From: Pseudomonadota bacterium
GTDB taxonomy: Bacteria > Pseudomonadota > Gammaproteobacteria > Steroidobacterales > Woeseiaceae
Length of the DNA stretch: 64,000 bases
Assembly (NCBI GenBank): GCA_022567295.1
Contig: JADFHE010000014.1
Location: 1-64,000, forward strand
Reading direction: 5' to 3'
Shown: one piece after another, positions 1 to 10,368 of the stretch
Layout: each line of letters opens with the position of its first letter
Numbering within the stretch: the first letter of the stretch is position 1
Notes under the pieces: model-generated
Databases searched by the model: none
What the model was told of the DNA's origin: nothing
What the model saw: only the letters and a program-made list of their open reading frames with translations
Program-made: the position numbers and the translations under genes

Positions 1-1
1 G

Positions 2-76
2 TGGTGGGGCGTGTAGGGATCGAACCTACGACCGGTCGGTTAAAAGCCGAATGCTCTACCTCTGAGCTAACGCCCC
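2..76 (-). tRNA. tRNA-Lys (anticodon TTT)
   Basis: Reverse complement GGGGCGTTAGCTCAGAGGTAGAGCATTCGGCTTTTAACCGACCGGTCGTAGGTTCGATCCCTACACGCCCCACCA: acceptor stem, D-loop, T-arm GGTTCGATCC and CCA present; anticodon loop CTTTTAA. Confidence 0.96.
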
Positions 77-179
77 ATCTGCGTAAAGGGTGGCAGAGAT
101 GCCACCCGAACGCCGGCGGCATAATACCCGATAATTGCCAAATAACAAGCGCCAAAAGGCGCGCTTGAATGAAGGCGCT

Positions 180-956
180 CTAGACGCCTTGTTCTTTCAT
201 CCGTTGCAATCGCTGGCCCGCAAGACGGGCGGCAGTTGTTTCTGGATACTCCGTCTGTACGCGAGCCAGAGAGCTACGCGCAGCATTCCAAAGTTTCAGC
301 TCGTAGTTGCAATACCCCATCTTCAATAACGCGTCCGGCACTTTTCGCGAACTCGGAAATTTCCTGATAACGATTTCGAATTCGCTCAATGCCTGGTCGA
401 ATCGCTGCGTCACATAGTGTGACTCAGCCAACCAGTACTGAGCATTATCGGCGAGCTCGCTCTCCGGAAACGTCACGAGGAACTGCTGGAACGCTAGTGC
501 CGCAGGCTCGTAGCGTTGTGCTTTCAGCAACTCGAATGCCGCCTGATAATTGTTTCGGTCTGATCCTCCCGGCATCGGTAACTGGCCGGGTGTCAATGTA
601 CCGCCGTCCATAACACTGACCGAGTTGCGTGCCTGAATTGACGTTTCCAGCTCCTGAATACGCGTGTCGAGGTCCACGTATAGCTGCCGTTGTCGATCAG
701 CGGTGCTTGCCGAGCTGTGCTCAAGCTCCTCAACACGCCCCTGAATTTCGTCGCCGCGTCGCTCAACCGCGCCGACCTGCTGGGTCAGATTCACCAGGCT
801 TTGGTTCCGAACCACGCGCTCGATACTCTGCAGCCTGCGTTCCAGTTCGGTGAGCTTGATCAATACCGGGTCTTCGGACGGCGGCATTAACGCGCAACCG
901 CTGAACACGAGCGCCGGCAACACCAGCAGAAAGGCTCTGTTGATATTCGAGGTCAT
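180..956 (-). CDS. cpoB: Tol-Pal cell division coordinator CpoB/YbgF
   Basis: Lipoprotein-like N-terminus (VFSGCALM), coiled coil, then TPR (YQAAFELLKAQRYEPAALAFQQFL); next to pal. Confidence 0.93.
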   Translation of the reverse strand: MTSNINRAFLLVLPALVFSGCALMPPSEDPVLIKLTELERRLQSIERVVRNQSLVNLTQQVGAVERRGDEIQGRVEELEHSSASTADRQRQLYVDLDTRIQELETSIQARNSVSVMDGGTLTPGQLPMPGGSDRNNYQAAFELLKAQRYEPAALAFQQFLVTFPESELADNAQYWLAESHYVTQRFDQALSEFEIVIRKFPSSRKVPDALLKMGYCNYELKLWNAARSSLARVQTEYPETTAARLAGQRLQRMKEQGV

Positions 957-963
957 TCAGATA

Positions 964-1473
964 TCACTGGGAGTACACAAACTCAACGCGGCGGTTCTGA
1001 GCGTAGTCACTCTCGGAGCTGCCCATCGCCTGCGGACGTTCTTCGCCGAAGCTGACTGTCTGAATTTGCGACCCAGCGACACCTTGAATCATGAGTATTC
1101 GGCGGACTGCCTGCGCCCGGCGCTCGCCGAGGCCAATGTTGTACTCGCGAGAACCCCGCTCATCCGCGTGACCTTCGAGTCGCACGCTGCTGAATGAGCT
1201 GTCGTTGAGCCGGATCGCGTGGCCTGCAACCAGGTCCTGATCCTGAGGGCGGACCTCGGAGGAATCGAAATCAAAGTAAATAACGTCGCCCAGTTGTTCT
1301 TCGGTGTCGAAGAACTCGCCGCCACCGAGCCCATCGGTCCCGGCTCCCGACGTATCGGCGCCGCTGTCGCCGCCATACGTTGTGTCGGTGGGGTCGGGAT
1401 CGGGAATGGTCTGCTGACAGCCAGCGAGCATTGCGCCCAGTAGCGCGATTGCGAATATTTTGTAGTAAGACAT
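964..1473 (-). CDS. pal: Peptidoglycan-associated lipoprotein Pal (OmpA family)
   Basis: Lipobox LAGCQQ; OmpA domain VIYFDFDSSEVRPQ...LEGHADERGSREYNIGLGERRAQAV. Confidence 0.96.
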   Translation of the reverse strand: MSYYKIFAIALLGAMLAGCQQTIPDPDPTDTTYGGDSGADTSGAGTDGLGGGEFFDTEEQLGDVIYFDFDSSEVRPQDQDLVAGHAIRLNDSSFSSVRLEGHADERGSREYNIGLGERRAQAVRRILMIQGVAGSQIQTVSFGEERPQAMGSSESDYAQNRRVEFVYSQ

Positions 1474-1556
1474 AGCTAAACCCTTGTGGTTTTAAGTGAG
1501 GTAATTAGTTAATAAAAACAGTAACTAAAGTATGTTATTTAAAGTTAATTATAAAT

Positions 1557-2879
1557 TTAGAATCGTGGAAACGGCGACCATACCGGCTCGCGGACATCTC
1601 CCCGCCCTGACGCCATTTTCTGCCGTATCAGGCCATCGGCTGATACGGTCTCAAGTACTCCGTCACGACCCTCCCGTGTGGCGTAAATCAAGATATCACT
1701 GTTCGGCGCGAAGCTCGGCGACTCGTCTTGTCGACCAGTCGACAGTACCATCAAATCCCTCCGCTCGAGATTCATAACAGCGATACGAAAGTTGCCACGA
1801 TCATTGTGCACCATTGCCAGTCGCGTACCATCCGGCGACAGCCGCGGCCGCGCATTATAACTCCCTTCAAACGTAATGCGCTCCGGAGTTCCACCATTTG
1901 CTGATATTCGGTAAACCTGAGGACCGCCGCTGCGATCGGACGTGAAGTAAATGTTCCGGCCATCCGGCGACCAGGTGCCTTCCGTATCGATGGCGCGATG
2001 TGTTGTCAGACGCTTTGTCTGACGGGATGTGATGTCCAGCACATAGATATCCAGGTTACCGCTAACGCCACCCAGTGTGATAACCAATTTTCGACCATCG
2101 GGCGAAAACGCAGGCGCACCATTGATACCGGGCTTGTTCGAGATCCGGAAGCGGTTACCCGAACGCAAAGTCTGTACGAAGATAGACGACTTCGAACCTT
2201 CAAATGATACATAGGCCAGTTGGCGGCTGTCCGGTGACCATGCGGGCGACATAATCGGATCCTTGCTCTCCATGATCTTGTAATCATTCTCACCGTCTTG
2301 ATCGGAGACGATCAGTGAGTACAGTCGTTCATCACCACGCTGCTCCGCCGTCACGTAGGCAACTTTGGTGCCGAATACCCCTTTAATTCCGGTCAGCTTC
2401 TCGTAAATCATGTCTGCCGCACGGTGGGCAGCACCTCGCATGGTGCCACTGCTCGCCGGCATGCGATAACCAACCAATTGCCTGCGCCGGAACGTATCGA
2501 ACAGCTGAAACTGCAATGTATACGCATTCGCGCCGGTCTGCGTGACCTTACCAACGACAACGGCCTCCACGCCGAGAATCGTCCAGTCATCGAAATCGAC
2601 GTCCGAGCCGTCCGTAGGTTTCTGCAGCATATCGTTCGCGGCGATTGGCGCAAATCTTCCGCTGCGATACAGATCGCTCGTTATCACGGCGGCCACGTCG
2701 AGTGGCATATCCGTTGAACTGCCTTCCCACCCAAACGGCACGATGGCAACTGGCGTCGGTTGCGCGATGCCCTGTACGTCAATAACCAGCTCTGCATTCG
2801 CCTGCGCGGACATCAGAGTTACGATAATCAGTGATCTTTTGAAGTTCTTCAGCACACTATCCTCATTGATTTCTGCCAA
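1557..2879 (-). CDS. tolB: Tol-Pal system beta-propeller protein TolB
   Basis: N-terminal signal, TolB_N and WD40-like repeats (SPAWSPDSRQLAYVSFE..., GTWSPDGRNIYFTSDRSGGPQVY). Confidence 0.96.
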   Translation of the reverse strand: MAEINEDSVLKNFKRSLIIVTLMSAQANAELVIDVQGIAQPTPVAIVPFGWEGSSTDMPLDVAAVITSDLYRSGRFAPIAANDMLQKPTDGSDVDFDDWTILGVEAVVVGKVTQTGANAYTLQFQLFDTFRRRQLVGYRMPASSGTMRGAAHRAADMIYEKLTGIKGVFGTKVAYVTAEQRGDERLYSLIVSDQDGENDYKIMESKDPIMSPAWSPDSRQLAYVSFEGSKSSIFVQTLRSGNRFRISNKPGINGAPAFSPDGRKLVITLGGVSGNLDIYVLDITSRQTKRLTTHRAIDTEGTWSPDGRNIYFTSDRSGGPQVYRISANGGTPERITFEGSYNARPRLSPDGTRLAMVHNDRGNFRIAVMNLERRDLMVLSTGRQDESPSFAPNSDILIYATREGRDGVLETVSADGLIRQKMASGRGDVREPVWSPFPRF

Positions 2880-2881
2880 CC

Positions 2882-3649
2882 CTACTGACGAATACTTAAG
2901 TTTAGCAAGATGTTTCTATCGAACAGACTGGGATCCGAAGGTTCCGGCAACGGTGAGGATTTATGAATCGCGGCCTCTACCGACCGTCTGACGGCATCGT
3001 CACCGTTGCACGTCAGAATGGTCACGCCGGTTACGTCGCCACCTGGAGCCTGTCGCACGCGCACGGCACACTTCAGCTCGGCCCCCGCACTCGCTGGCGC
3101 AGCCCAGTTGCGTTCAATTTCTTGCCGAATCAGGGCCATATAGACTGCCAGCTCTCCCGAACTGACGGCGGCAAAGCGATTTTCTTCCGCGTCTATTTCC
3201 GCCTGACGTGCCTCAGCCTCCAGTTCCTTCCGAATGCGTTCGTTTTCGTCGCGCTGTCGCTGGATATCTTCCTGGCGCTTCCGTTCCGCTTCCTGTCGTT
3301 CGCGTTCCTTGCGTGCCTCATTCTGCTTCTCGCGCTCGGCCTCTTTCTGCCGGCGAATTTTTTCCAGCCGTTGTTTTTCGATCAGCGTGTCGTGTATGCG
3401 CTTCTCTTCCTCTGCCTGCCGGCGCAGCTCTTCACTGTTATCGGGTTGCGGTGGGACCGGATCGGGTTTTTTCTCGACCACAGGCGGTGCCGCGTCCGGT
3501 ATCTCGGGAACGAGAGTTGCCCGGATCATCATTGGTGTGAACGGCGCAGGCCGTGCCCAATCGAATGCGACCAGCATTGAGGCAAACAGCACGACATGCA
3601 GGATCACGGCCATGCTGATTGGAGCAAAATTGCTGGCGTTACGAGCCAC
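2882..3649 (-). CDS. tolA: Cell envelope integrity protein TolA
   Basis: N-terminal TM, long charged K/E/R/Q-rich helix, C-terminal TolA domain (AVYMALIRQEIERNWAAP). Confidence 0.94.
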   Translation of the reverse strand: MARNASNFAPISMAVILHVVLFASMLVAFDWARPAPFTPMMIRATLVPEIPDAAPPVVEKKPDPVPPQPDNSEELRRQAEEEKRIHDTLIEKQRLEKIRRQKEAEREKQNEARKERERQEAERKRQEDIQRQRDENERIRKELEAEARQAEIDAEENRFAAVSSGELAVYMALIRQEIERNWAAPASAGAELKCAVRVRQAPGGDVTGVTILTCNGDDAVRRSVEAAIHKSSPLPEPSDPSLFDRNILLNLSIRQ

Positions 3650-3657
3650 TCGTCGAA

Positions 3658-4101
3658 CTACTCCGGTACCGGGTAACTGTCCAGCGGATCGGTTACGAAG
3701 CCGATATTCTGTGCGCCACCCTTCTGCAACAGCACCATGGCACCAACGACGTTACCGTATGGCACAGCGCGATCCGCTTTCACAAGAATAGGTGTATCCG
3801 GTCGGTTCCTCAGTACAGCACCCACGCGTGCCACAACCTCTTTTCCCGTCGTTGGCTGGTCTTCATCGTCGCCAACGTTGAGGTAAAGATTGCCCTCGGC
3901 ATCGACGCTCAGGACCAGTGGTTGGTGATTGGCTATGTCCTTGATCGGTTCCGAACTCGCTTTTGGCAAGTTCACTTCGATGCCCTGTGTCAGCATCGGC
4001 GCTGTCACCATAAAGATAACCAGCAAGACCAGCATGACGTCGATGTAGGGTACGACGTTGATCTCAGCCATCAGTTTGCGTTTTTGTAGCAGCGTGGCCA
4101 T
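3658..4101 (-). CDS. tolR: Protein TolR (ExbD/TolR family)
   Basis: MAEINVVPYIDVMLVLLVIFMVTAPML; the ORF track extends upstream to 4191 but M at 4101 is the likely start. Confidence 0.94.
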   Translation of the reverse strand: MATLLQKRKLMAEINVVPYIDVMLVLLVIFMVTAPMLTQGIEVNLPKASSEPIKDIANHQPLVLSVDAEGNLYLNVGDDEDQPTTGKEVVARVGAVLRNRPDTPILVKADRAVPYGNVVGAMVLLQKGGAQNIGFVTDPLDSYPVPE

Positions 4102-4102
4102 T

Positions 4103-4789
4103 TCATTCTCCCTGCTTGGCGCGCGCGTGACGTTGCAGGATGCTCGCGAATTCTTCCGTGAAGCCGTCGTAACGGTATTCGAGCCGCACAACCTTGTCTA
4201 CGTAGCGGTTGTATGCAATCACGGCGGGAATCGCCGCAAACAGTCCCATTGCCGTCGCGATCAGCGCCTCGGCAATCGGCGGTGCAACGACGGCGAGCGT
4301 TGCGGATTGCACATTCGCCAGACCCATGAAAGCACCCATAATTCCCCAGACGGTGCCGAACAATCCAACATAAGGACTGGTTGAGCCAATTGTCGCCAGC
4401 GTCGCAAGGCCCTGCTCGAGCCGGTCGACCTCACGCATCTGCGCCACGCGCATGGCGCGACGACACTCGTCAATCATTTTATCGGTCGTGCTGTCACCGG
4501 CCTGCAGTGCTCGATTGAACTCCCGAAACCCGGATTCAAATATGCCGGCCATCCCGATACTGCCGCCTTTGGCGCGCGTTGCGCTGCGATACAGCGTATT
4601 GAGGTCACCACCGGACCAGAATGCGGCCTCGAATTCGTCCGAAGCGTCCTTCGTGCGCCGAATCAGGCGTCGCTTGGTAAAGATGATGCTCCACGACATA
4701 ATTGAAGCACCGATCAGCAGAAGGATTACGATCTGCACCGGCATACTGGCGTCCCATAGGAGGCTGATGACTGACATATCTGCGGTCAT
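4103..4789 (-). CDS. tolQ: Protein TolQ (MotA/TolQ/ExbB proton channel)
   Basis: GLFGTVWGIMGAFMGLANVQSATLAVVAPPIAEALIATAMGLFAAIPAVIAYN motif. Confidence 0.96.
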   Translation of the reverse strand: MTADMSVISLLWDASMPVQIVILLLIGASIMSWSIIFTKRRLIRRTKDASDEFEAAFWSGGDLNTLYRSATRAKGGSIGMAGIFESGFREFNRALQAGDSTTDKMIDECRRAMRVAQMREVDRLEQGLATLATIGSTSPYVGLFGTVWGIMGAFMGLANVQSATLAVVAPPIAEALIATAMGLFAAIPAVIAYNRYVDKVVRLEYRYDGFTEEFASILQRHARAKQGE

Positions 4790-5199
4790 GATGGGTTTTC
4801 CTCGAAAAATGTCGGCGGAACTCGCTTCGGCCTCTTCGTGTCGGCATCCAGGTAGGCGGCCTTAACGCCTCCGCGGACCAGGAGTTCGCCGTCCAGGCGA
4901 TTGCGGTAAATGTTTTGCTCTATATCAAATGAGACACGCGTAAGCTGCTGCAGCGCAGCCGTAACGATCAGCTCGTCATTAAGTTTCGCCGGTACCAGGA
5001 ATTGCGCCTGAACTTCAGTCACGACGAATATCCGTCGTTCGTCAGCCAGCATTGCAACCTGGTCGATCCCGAGTGCACGCAACCATTCGGTCCGCGCGCG
5101 CTCCATAAAGCGAAAATAATTTGCGTAATACACAACGCCCTGAGCATCCGTGTCTTCATAATAAACGCGTACCGGCCACTCAAAGGGTTTATTCATCAT
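4786..5199 (-). CDS. ybgC: Tol-Pal-associated acyl-CoA thioesterase YbgC
   Basis: Hotdog motif [31 protein letters not shown]; operon position. Confidence 0.95.
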   Translation of the reverse strand: MMNKPFEWPVRVYYEDTDAQGVVYYANYFRFMERARTEWLRALGIDQVAMLADERRIFVVTEVQAQFLVPAKLNDELIVTAALQQLTRVSFDIEQNIYRNRLDGELLVRGGVKAAYLDADTKRPKRVPPTFFEENPS

Positions 5200-6248
5200 T
5201 CTCGGTCATTATCAAAGGGCAGGTCCTGCGTTACCGATGAAGTCGGCGGCTGCAACCCGAAATGCAAATAGGCATTCTTGGTCGCGACCCGGCCTCGCGC
5301 CGTACGCATCATGAATCCCTGCTGGATCAAATAAGGCTCGAGCACATCCTCGATTGTCCCTCTTTCCTCGCCAATCGCCGCCGACAGACTTTCAATTCCA
5401 ACGGGCCCGCCATCGAATTTCTCAATGATCGTCCGCATCAGGCGACGGTCAAGCGCATCGAAGCCATGAGGATCGACCTGCAAAACATCCATTGCACGTT
5501 CAGCGACCTCGCCCGTGACGACGCCATCGCCTTCAACTTGCGCGAAGTCACGAACGCGGCGGAGCAAACGGTTGGCAATTCGCGGAGTACCACGAGCACG
5601 GGTCGCAATCGCCCTGGCACCGTCGTCGTCAGTAGGAAGACTCAGTATCCCGGCAGTACGTCGCACAATCGCCTCCAGATCATCGGCCGAATAGAACTCG
5701 AGCCGCTGCACGATGCCAAAGCGATCCCGCAACGGTGACGTCAGCAACCCTGCGCGTGTCGTTGCGCCAACCAGCGTGAACGGCGGCAGGTCCAGTCTTA
5801 TTGAACGCGCACCAGGACCTTCCCCAATCATGATATCCAGCTGAAAGTCCTCCAGTGCCGGATACAGAACTTCCTCCACAACCGGGCTAAGCCGGTGTAA
5901 TTCATCGACAAAGAGCACATCATTCGGTTCGAGATTCGTCAGTATCGCGGCCAGATCGCCAGGACGCTCAAGTACCGGGCCCGATGTCTGACGCAGACCC
6001 ACTCCCATCTCGTTCGCGATGATGTGAGCCAATGTGGTCTTGCCAAGTCCTGGCGGACCGAAAATTAAGACGTGATCGAGCGCTTCTTCACGGCGTCGAG
6101 CCGCTTCGATGAAGATGCGCATCTGTTGTTTTAGGTCAGGCTGACCGACGAATTCCGCAAGGGTTTTCGGTCGAAAAGCGCGGTCAAACGCTTTATCGTC
6201 GCCACCCGATTCGGCACTGGTCAGACGATCGTGTTCAACGCTCGACAT
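5196..6248 (-). CDS. ruvB: Holliday junction branch migration DNA helicase RuvB
   Basis: [39 protein letters not shown]. Confidence 0.98.
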   Translation of the reverse strand: MSSVEHDRLTSAESGGDDKAFDRAFRPKTLAEFVGQPDLKQQMRIFIEAARRREEALDHVLIFGPPGLGKTTLAHIIANEMGVGLRQTSGPVLERPGDLAAILTNLEPNDVLFVDELHRLSPVVEEVLYPALEDFQLDIMIGEGPGARSIRLDLPPFTLVGATTRAGLLTSPLRDRFGIVQRLEFYSADDLEAIVRRTAGILSLPTDDDGARAIATRARGTPRIANRLLRRVRDFAQVEGDGVVTGEVAERAMDVLQVDPHGFDALDRRLMRTIIEKFDGGPVGIESLSAAIGEERGTIEDVLEPYLIQQGFMMRTARGRVATKNAYLHFGLQPPTSSVTQDLPFDNDRE

Positions 6249-6839
6249 TTAATTCGCCGCCTGCTTGAGCGCGAGGCGGATGATATCTTCGACCGACTTT
6301 TCTTCAATATCAAGCTTCGCGATCAGTTTGTTTACTTCTTGCGGTTTGTAACCGAGGGCGACCAGCGCATCGACCGCCTCGTTGCGTGCACTTGCCGCAA
6401 CCGTTAGCGGCGCAGCTGTGGCACCACCGGGCGCAGACGCACCAATTCGATCGCGCATTTCTATGATTAGACGCTCTGCGGTTTTCTTGCCAACACCGGG
6501 AATCCTGGATAGTGCTGTCGTGTCTTCAAGTTCGACGCAGCGGCGAAAATCGTTCGTTGTCATGGCCGATAAAATACCGAGCGCCAGTTTAGCGCCGACA
6601 CGATTAACCTTTAGCAGAGTCCGAAACATCAGTCTTTCGTCTTCGGTCGAAAAGCCGTAAAGAATCTGGGCGTCTTCACGGACCAGGAGATGCGTATACA
6701 GGAACAGATCGGCCCCGGTCTCGGGCAAATCAAGAAAGGTCGACATCGGTGTCTCAAGCTCATAGCCGACCCCGCCGCATTCAACGACGATTCGCGGCGC
6801 CTGTTTAAATGTCAGCCGGCCACGCACTGATCCAATCAT
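6249..6839 (-). CDS. ruvA: Holliday junction branch migration protein RuvA
   Basis: [13 protein letters not shown]...; HhH region IPGVGKKTAERLIIEMRD. The ORF-track start (7082) is over-extended; ATG at 6839 overlaps the ruvC stop. Confidence 0.97.
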   Translation of the reverse strand: MIGSVRGRLTFKQAPRIVVECGGVGYELETPMSTFLDLPETGADLFLYTHLLVREDAQILYGFSTEDERLMFRTLLKVNRVGAKLALGILSAMTTNDFRRCVELEDTTALSRIPGVGKKTAERLIIEMRDRIGASAPGGATAAPLTVAASARNEAVDALVALGYKPQEVNKLIAKLDIEEKSVEDIIRLALKQAAN

Positions 6840-7390
6840 TGAGCACCTGCTATGGCTGCACCCGTGCCAAGTTGCGCGTGGATACGCCGTTGGTGGCCAT
6901 GGCACAACGCCGTCGCCAGGGCGTCTGCTGCATCCGGGGCAGGAACACCGTCGAGACTCAGAATGGACACAACCATGTGCTGCACTTGCTCTTTTGTCGC
7001 CGCGCCGGTGCCGACTACGGCCTGTTTTATCGCGCGCGGCGCATACTCGTACACTTCCGCACCGTGCTTGAATGTCGCACAAATGGCGGCCGAGCGGGCC
7101 TGCCCTAGTTTTAAGGCGCTGCCCGCATTCTTATGCATGAATACGCTTTCGATCGCGACTATATCCGGACGAAACTCATCAACGATGCCGCCGACCGCTT
7201 CGAATATCTGTCGCAACCGGTCGGCAAACGCGCCGTCAATGCTCTTTACGGTACCACTAGCGACATACAGCGCTTGATCGCCGTCAAAATCGACCACGCC
7301 AAAGCCCGTCAGCCGAGAGCCCGGATCGATACCCAGTATGCGTATTTTGCTTGTCAATTCAGTCTCAAATCTGTGCGAGCACTTCTTCAC
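6836..7390 (-). CDS. ruvC: Crossover junction endodeoxyribonuclease RuvC
   Basis: [42 protein letters not shown]. Confidence 0.97.
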   Translation of the reverse strand: MKKCSHRFETELTSKIRILGIDPGSRLTGFGVVDFDGDQALYVASGTVKSIDGAFADRLRQIFEAVGGIVDEFRPDIVAIESVFMHKNAGSALKLGQARSAAICATFKHGAEVYEYAPRAIKQAVVGTGAATKEQVQHMVVSILSLDGVPAPDAADALATALCHGHQRRIHAQLGTGAAIAGAQ

Positions 7391-8108
7391 TTATGTCGGC
7401 GTTGCTGTAGACCTCCTGAACGTCGTCCAGGCCCTCAAGCATGTCGAGCATCTTGATCATGGATGTCGCTGCTTTAATATCGAGCTCCGCACTCGTCGAG
7501 GCGCGCATTGTGACTTGAGCATGCTCGGGATTGATGCCGGCCGCTATCATCGCGTCTCGAACCTGCTCGAAATCGCCGGGTGATGTCAGAACTTCCAGAG
7601 AGCCGTCTTCCTCGGCGATAACATCTTCCGCCCCGGCGTCAATCGCCGCCTCCATAACCACGTCTTCGTCGCTGCCGGCCGGGAAAATAAGTTGCCCGAC
7701 CTGGTTGAACAGGTAGTTTACCGAACCGTCCGCGCCCAGGATGCCACCAAATTTAGTGAACGCGTGGCGTATCTCTGCGACCGTACGATTACGATTGTCC
7801 GTCAGGCAATCGACCATGACAGCCGTACCGCCCGGACCATAACCCTCGTAGCGGATTTCGTGATAATCCGCGCCGTCCATCTCGCCCGCCCCGCGCCTTA
7901 CAGCACGCTCGATATTGTCTTTTGGCATGCTCTGGGCTTTCGCCTTATCGACCGCCACGCGAAGCCGGGGATTCGCGTCAATATCGCTACCACCCATCTT
8001 CGCCGCGACCGTGATTTCGCGAATCAGCTTGGTAAAGAGTTTGCCGCGCTTTTTATCCTGCGCACCCTTGCGATGCTGGATATTCGCCCATTTACTATGT
8101 CCTGCCAT
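7365..8108 (-). CDS. yebC: YebC/PmpR family transcriptional/translation factor
   Basis: [32 protein letters not shown]. Confidence 0.97.
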   Translation of the reverse strand: MAGHSKWANIQHRKGAQDKKRGKLFTKLIREITVAAKMGGSDIDANPRLRVAVDKAKAQSMPKDNIERAVRRGAGEMDGADYHEIRYEGYGPGGTAVMVDCLTDNRNRTVAEIRHAFTKFGGILGADGSVNYLFNQVGQLIFPAGSDEDVVMEAAIDAGAEDVIAEEDGSLEVLTSPGDFEQVRDAMIAAGINPEHAQVTMRASTSAELDIKAATSMIKMLDMLEGLDDVQEVYSNADISEEVLAQI

Positions 8109-8219
8109 GACGTCCTGATTTTACAGTGCCCAAGTAAAACTCCGACCAGACAGGCTGGTCGAAACTGCGCGTATGATAACGGGTATTGCACGAACAGGCA
8201 CTCACGAGAAGCACGGAAA

Positions 8220-10346
8220 ATGTCGCCAAGCGATGCTGAAAAACAAAGTAATGACAGCGATCTGGACGATATCGTCTCCGCAGTACGCGATTATCTGGCC
8301 ACGCTGCCGACGAAAAACGGGCTGGATCTGGCGATCGACGAAGGTGAGCAGATCGCGGCGATCATCGAGCCGCTGGGACTGCCGCCCGGGATCGTCGCGG
8401 CGGTTCATGTATACCCGTTATTCCGGGAGAAAATTCTAAAAGATAAACACTTACAAAACAATCTATTAAAAGATATATCTAGATTTGTTCTAGGATTAGA
8501 GCAGCTAAATCAGTTTTCACTGCCGGGCAATTGGCAACCGGGCGAAGCGCTTGCGGTTCAACAGTCCGAGGCACTGCGCAAAATGCTGCTAGCCGTTGTC
8601 TCCGATGTTCGGCTCGTGCTGGTCCGAATAGCCGAGCAATTGTATCGCTTACGTGCAGCGAGAAAATCACCGCGAGCCGTGCAGCGGTCACTTGTGATCG
8701 AGACGCGCGAAATCTACGCTGCGCTGGCGAATCGCCTGGGTGTCTGGCAACTCAAGTGGGAGCTGGAAGACTACGCATTCCGCTACGATGATCCCGATTC
8801 CTACCTCGGCATCGCCAAAGCACTGAAGGAAAAGCGCGTCGAACGGGAGCACTTCATCGAAGCGGTCAAAGTCCGGTTGCTCAGTGAACTCGGTGCCAAT
8901 TCAATCAGCGCAGAGATTTCCGGCAGACCCAAACACATCTACAGTATCTGGCGCAAAATGCAGCACAAAGATCGCGGCCTTGATTCCCTGTATGACATTC
9001 AGGCCGTCCGTATTCTGGTCGCGGACGTAAACGAGTGTTACGCCGCGCTCGGAATCGTGCACAGCCTCTGGTCCTACATTCCCGGTGAATTCGACGACTA
9101 CATCGCAAATCCCAAGGAGAACGATTACCGCTCGCTGCACACCGCGGTTCTCGGGCCCGAGGGGAAAATCGTCGAAATTCAGATTCGCTCGCACGACATG
9201 CACAACCATGCCGAGTTGGGAGTTGCTGCTCATTGGCGCTATAAGGAAGGCCGTGGCACGCCCGCCGCCTTTGACCAGAAAATTCGTTTTCTGCGACAGC
9301 TGCTTGAGCCGGCGGACGACGGTGCGGACCTGTTGGAACAGATCCGCGATGATTTTTTCGACGACCGGGTATACGCGGTCAGCCCGAAGGGCGACGTTAT
9401 CGAACTCCCTGCAAGCGCGACACCATTGGATTTCGCGTATCACGTGCACACGCAAGTAGGGCATTGCTGCCGTGGTGCCAAGGTCAATGGTCGCATCGTC
9501 CCCCTCACCTACCATGTGCAAAACGGCGATCAGATAGAAATTATAACGGGCAGTCAGGCGCAACCCAGCCGCGATTGGTTAAGCCCGAAACTTGGATACC
9601 TCGCTGGTGCGCGAGCGCGTGCAAAAGTGCGCAACTGGTTCCGCCAGCAAGACCGCGAGCAGCACTTGCGGCAAGGCCGGGAAATTCTCGACCGTGAACT
9701 GGCGCGACTCAATGAAAAAGATGTTCCGACGGATGCCATCGCAAACAGGCTGAAACACAAAGACACCCATGCACTGTGCGTCGCTCTTGGTGCCGGTGAC
9801 TTGACTGCAGCATCGATTGCGACAGCGCTGCAACACCTTCGCGGTCCGGAACCGCCGGCGATCAAATCACGCCGCCAGGCCAGGCGCAAAAACAGGAAAC
9901 CGGATTCCATCGCCGTGAGCGGAGTCGGAGACCTCATGTGCAATTTCGCGCGATGCTGCCGGCCCGTGCCACCGGAACCGATCATCGGCTACATCACGAA
10001 AGGACGTGGCGTCAGCATACATCGTCAGGATTGCGGCAATTTCCTGGCCTTGAACCAGAGAAGCCCCGAACGTGTGCTGGAAACAAGCTGGGGGCAATCC
10101 GACAGCTCGTACCCGGTCGATCTAACGCTGCATGCTTTCGATCGCAGTGGGTTAATCAGGGATATCACGGCCGTACTGGCCGACGAAAACGCGAATGTGC
10201 TGGAACTCAAGAGTCGGACCGACAAGGAGTCGATGCAGGTGATCATGGAACTCAGCGTGGAGATCAAGGACCTGCCGACTTTGAGTACGGCGATCACGAG
10301 GCTGGAGCAGTTGCCCAACGTCGTGTCGGTCAGGCGCAAGGCCTGA
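8220..10346 (+). CDS. relA: RelA-type (p)ppGpp synthetase, probably lacking hydrolase activity
   Basis: Synthetase motif region (RPKHIYSIWRKMQHKD, YDIQAVRILV), TGS and ACT domains. The SpoT-type HD catalytic residues are not evident in the N-terminal domain. Likely start is the internal ATG at 8220, not the ORF-track start 7692. Confidence 0.92.
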   Translation: MSPSDAEKQSNDSDLDDIVSAVRDYLATLPTKNGLDLAIDEGEQIAAIIEPLGLPPGIVAAVHVYPLFREKILKDKHLQNNLLKDISRFVLGLEQLNQFSLPGNWQPGEALAVQQSEALRKMLLAVVSDVRLVLVRIAEQLYRLRAARKSPRAVQRSLVIETREIYAALANRLGVWQLKWELEDYAFRYDDPDSYLGIAKALKEKRVEREHFIEAVKVRLLSELGANSISAEISGRPKHIYSIWRKMQHKDRGLDSLYDIQAVRILVADVNECYAALGIVHSLWSYIPGEFDDYIANPKENDYRSLHTAVLGPEGKIVEIQIRSHDMHNHAELGVAAHWRYKEGRGTPAAFDQKIRFLRQLLEPADDGADLLEQIRDDFFDDRVYAVSPKGDVIELPASATPLDFAYHVHTQVGHCCRGAKVNGRIVPLTYHVQNGDQIEIITGSQAQPSRDWLSPKLGYLAGARARAKVRNWFRQQDREQHLRQGREILDRELARLNEKDVPTDAIANRLKHKDTHALCVALGAGDLTAASIATALQHLRGPEPPAIKSRRQARRKNRKPDSIAVSGVGDLMCNFARCCRPVPPEPIIGYITKGRGVSIHRQDCGNFLALNQRSPERVLETSWGQSDSSYPVDLTLHAFDRSGLIRDITAVLADENANVLELKSRTDKESMQVIMELSVEIKDLPTLSTAITRLEQLPNVVSVRRKA

Positions 10347-10368
10347 TCGGTGTTCGACAACTCTGGAA

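Noticed and set aside
1474-1556. AT-rich gap between pal and tolB
   Set aside because: Likely ordinary promoter/UTR sequence; no clear structure beyond AT richness.
7692-8219. N-terminal extension of the relA ORF
   Set aside because: It runs antisense through yebC; RelA-like sequence begins at the ATG at 8220.
8901-9563. 220-aa minus ORF inside relA
   Set aside because: Antisense shadow of a GC-rich coding gene; no recognisable domain.
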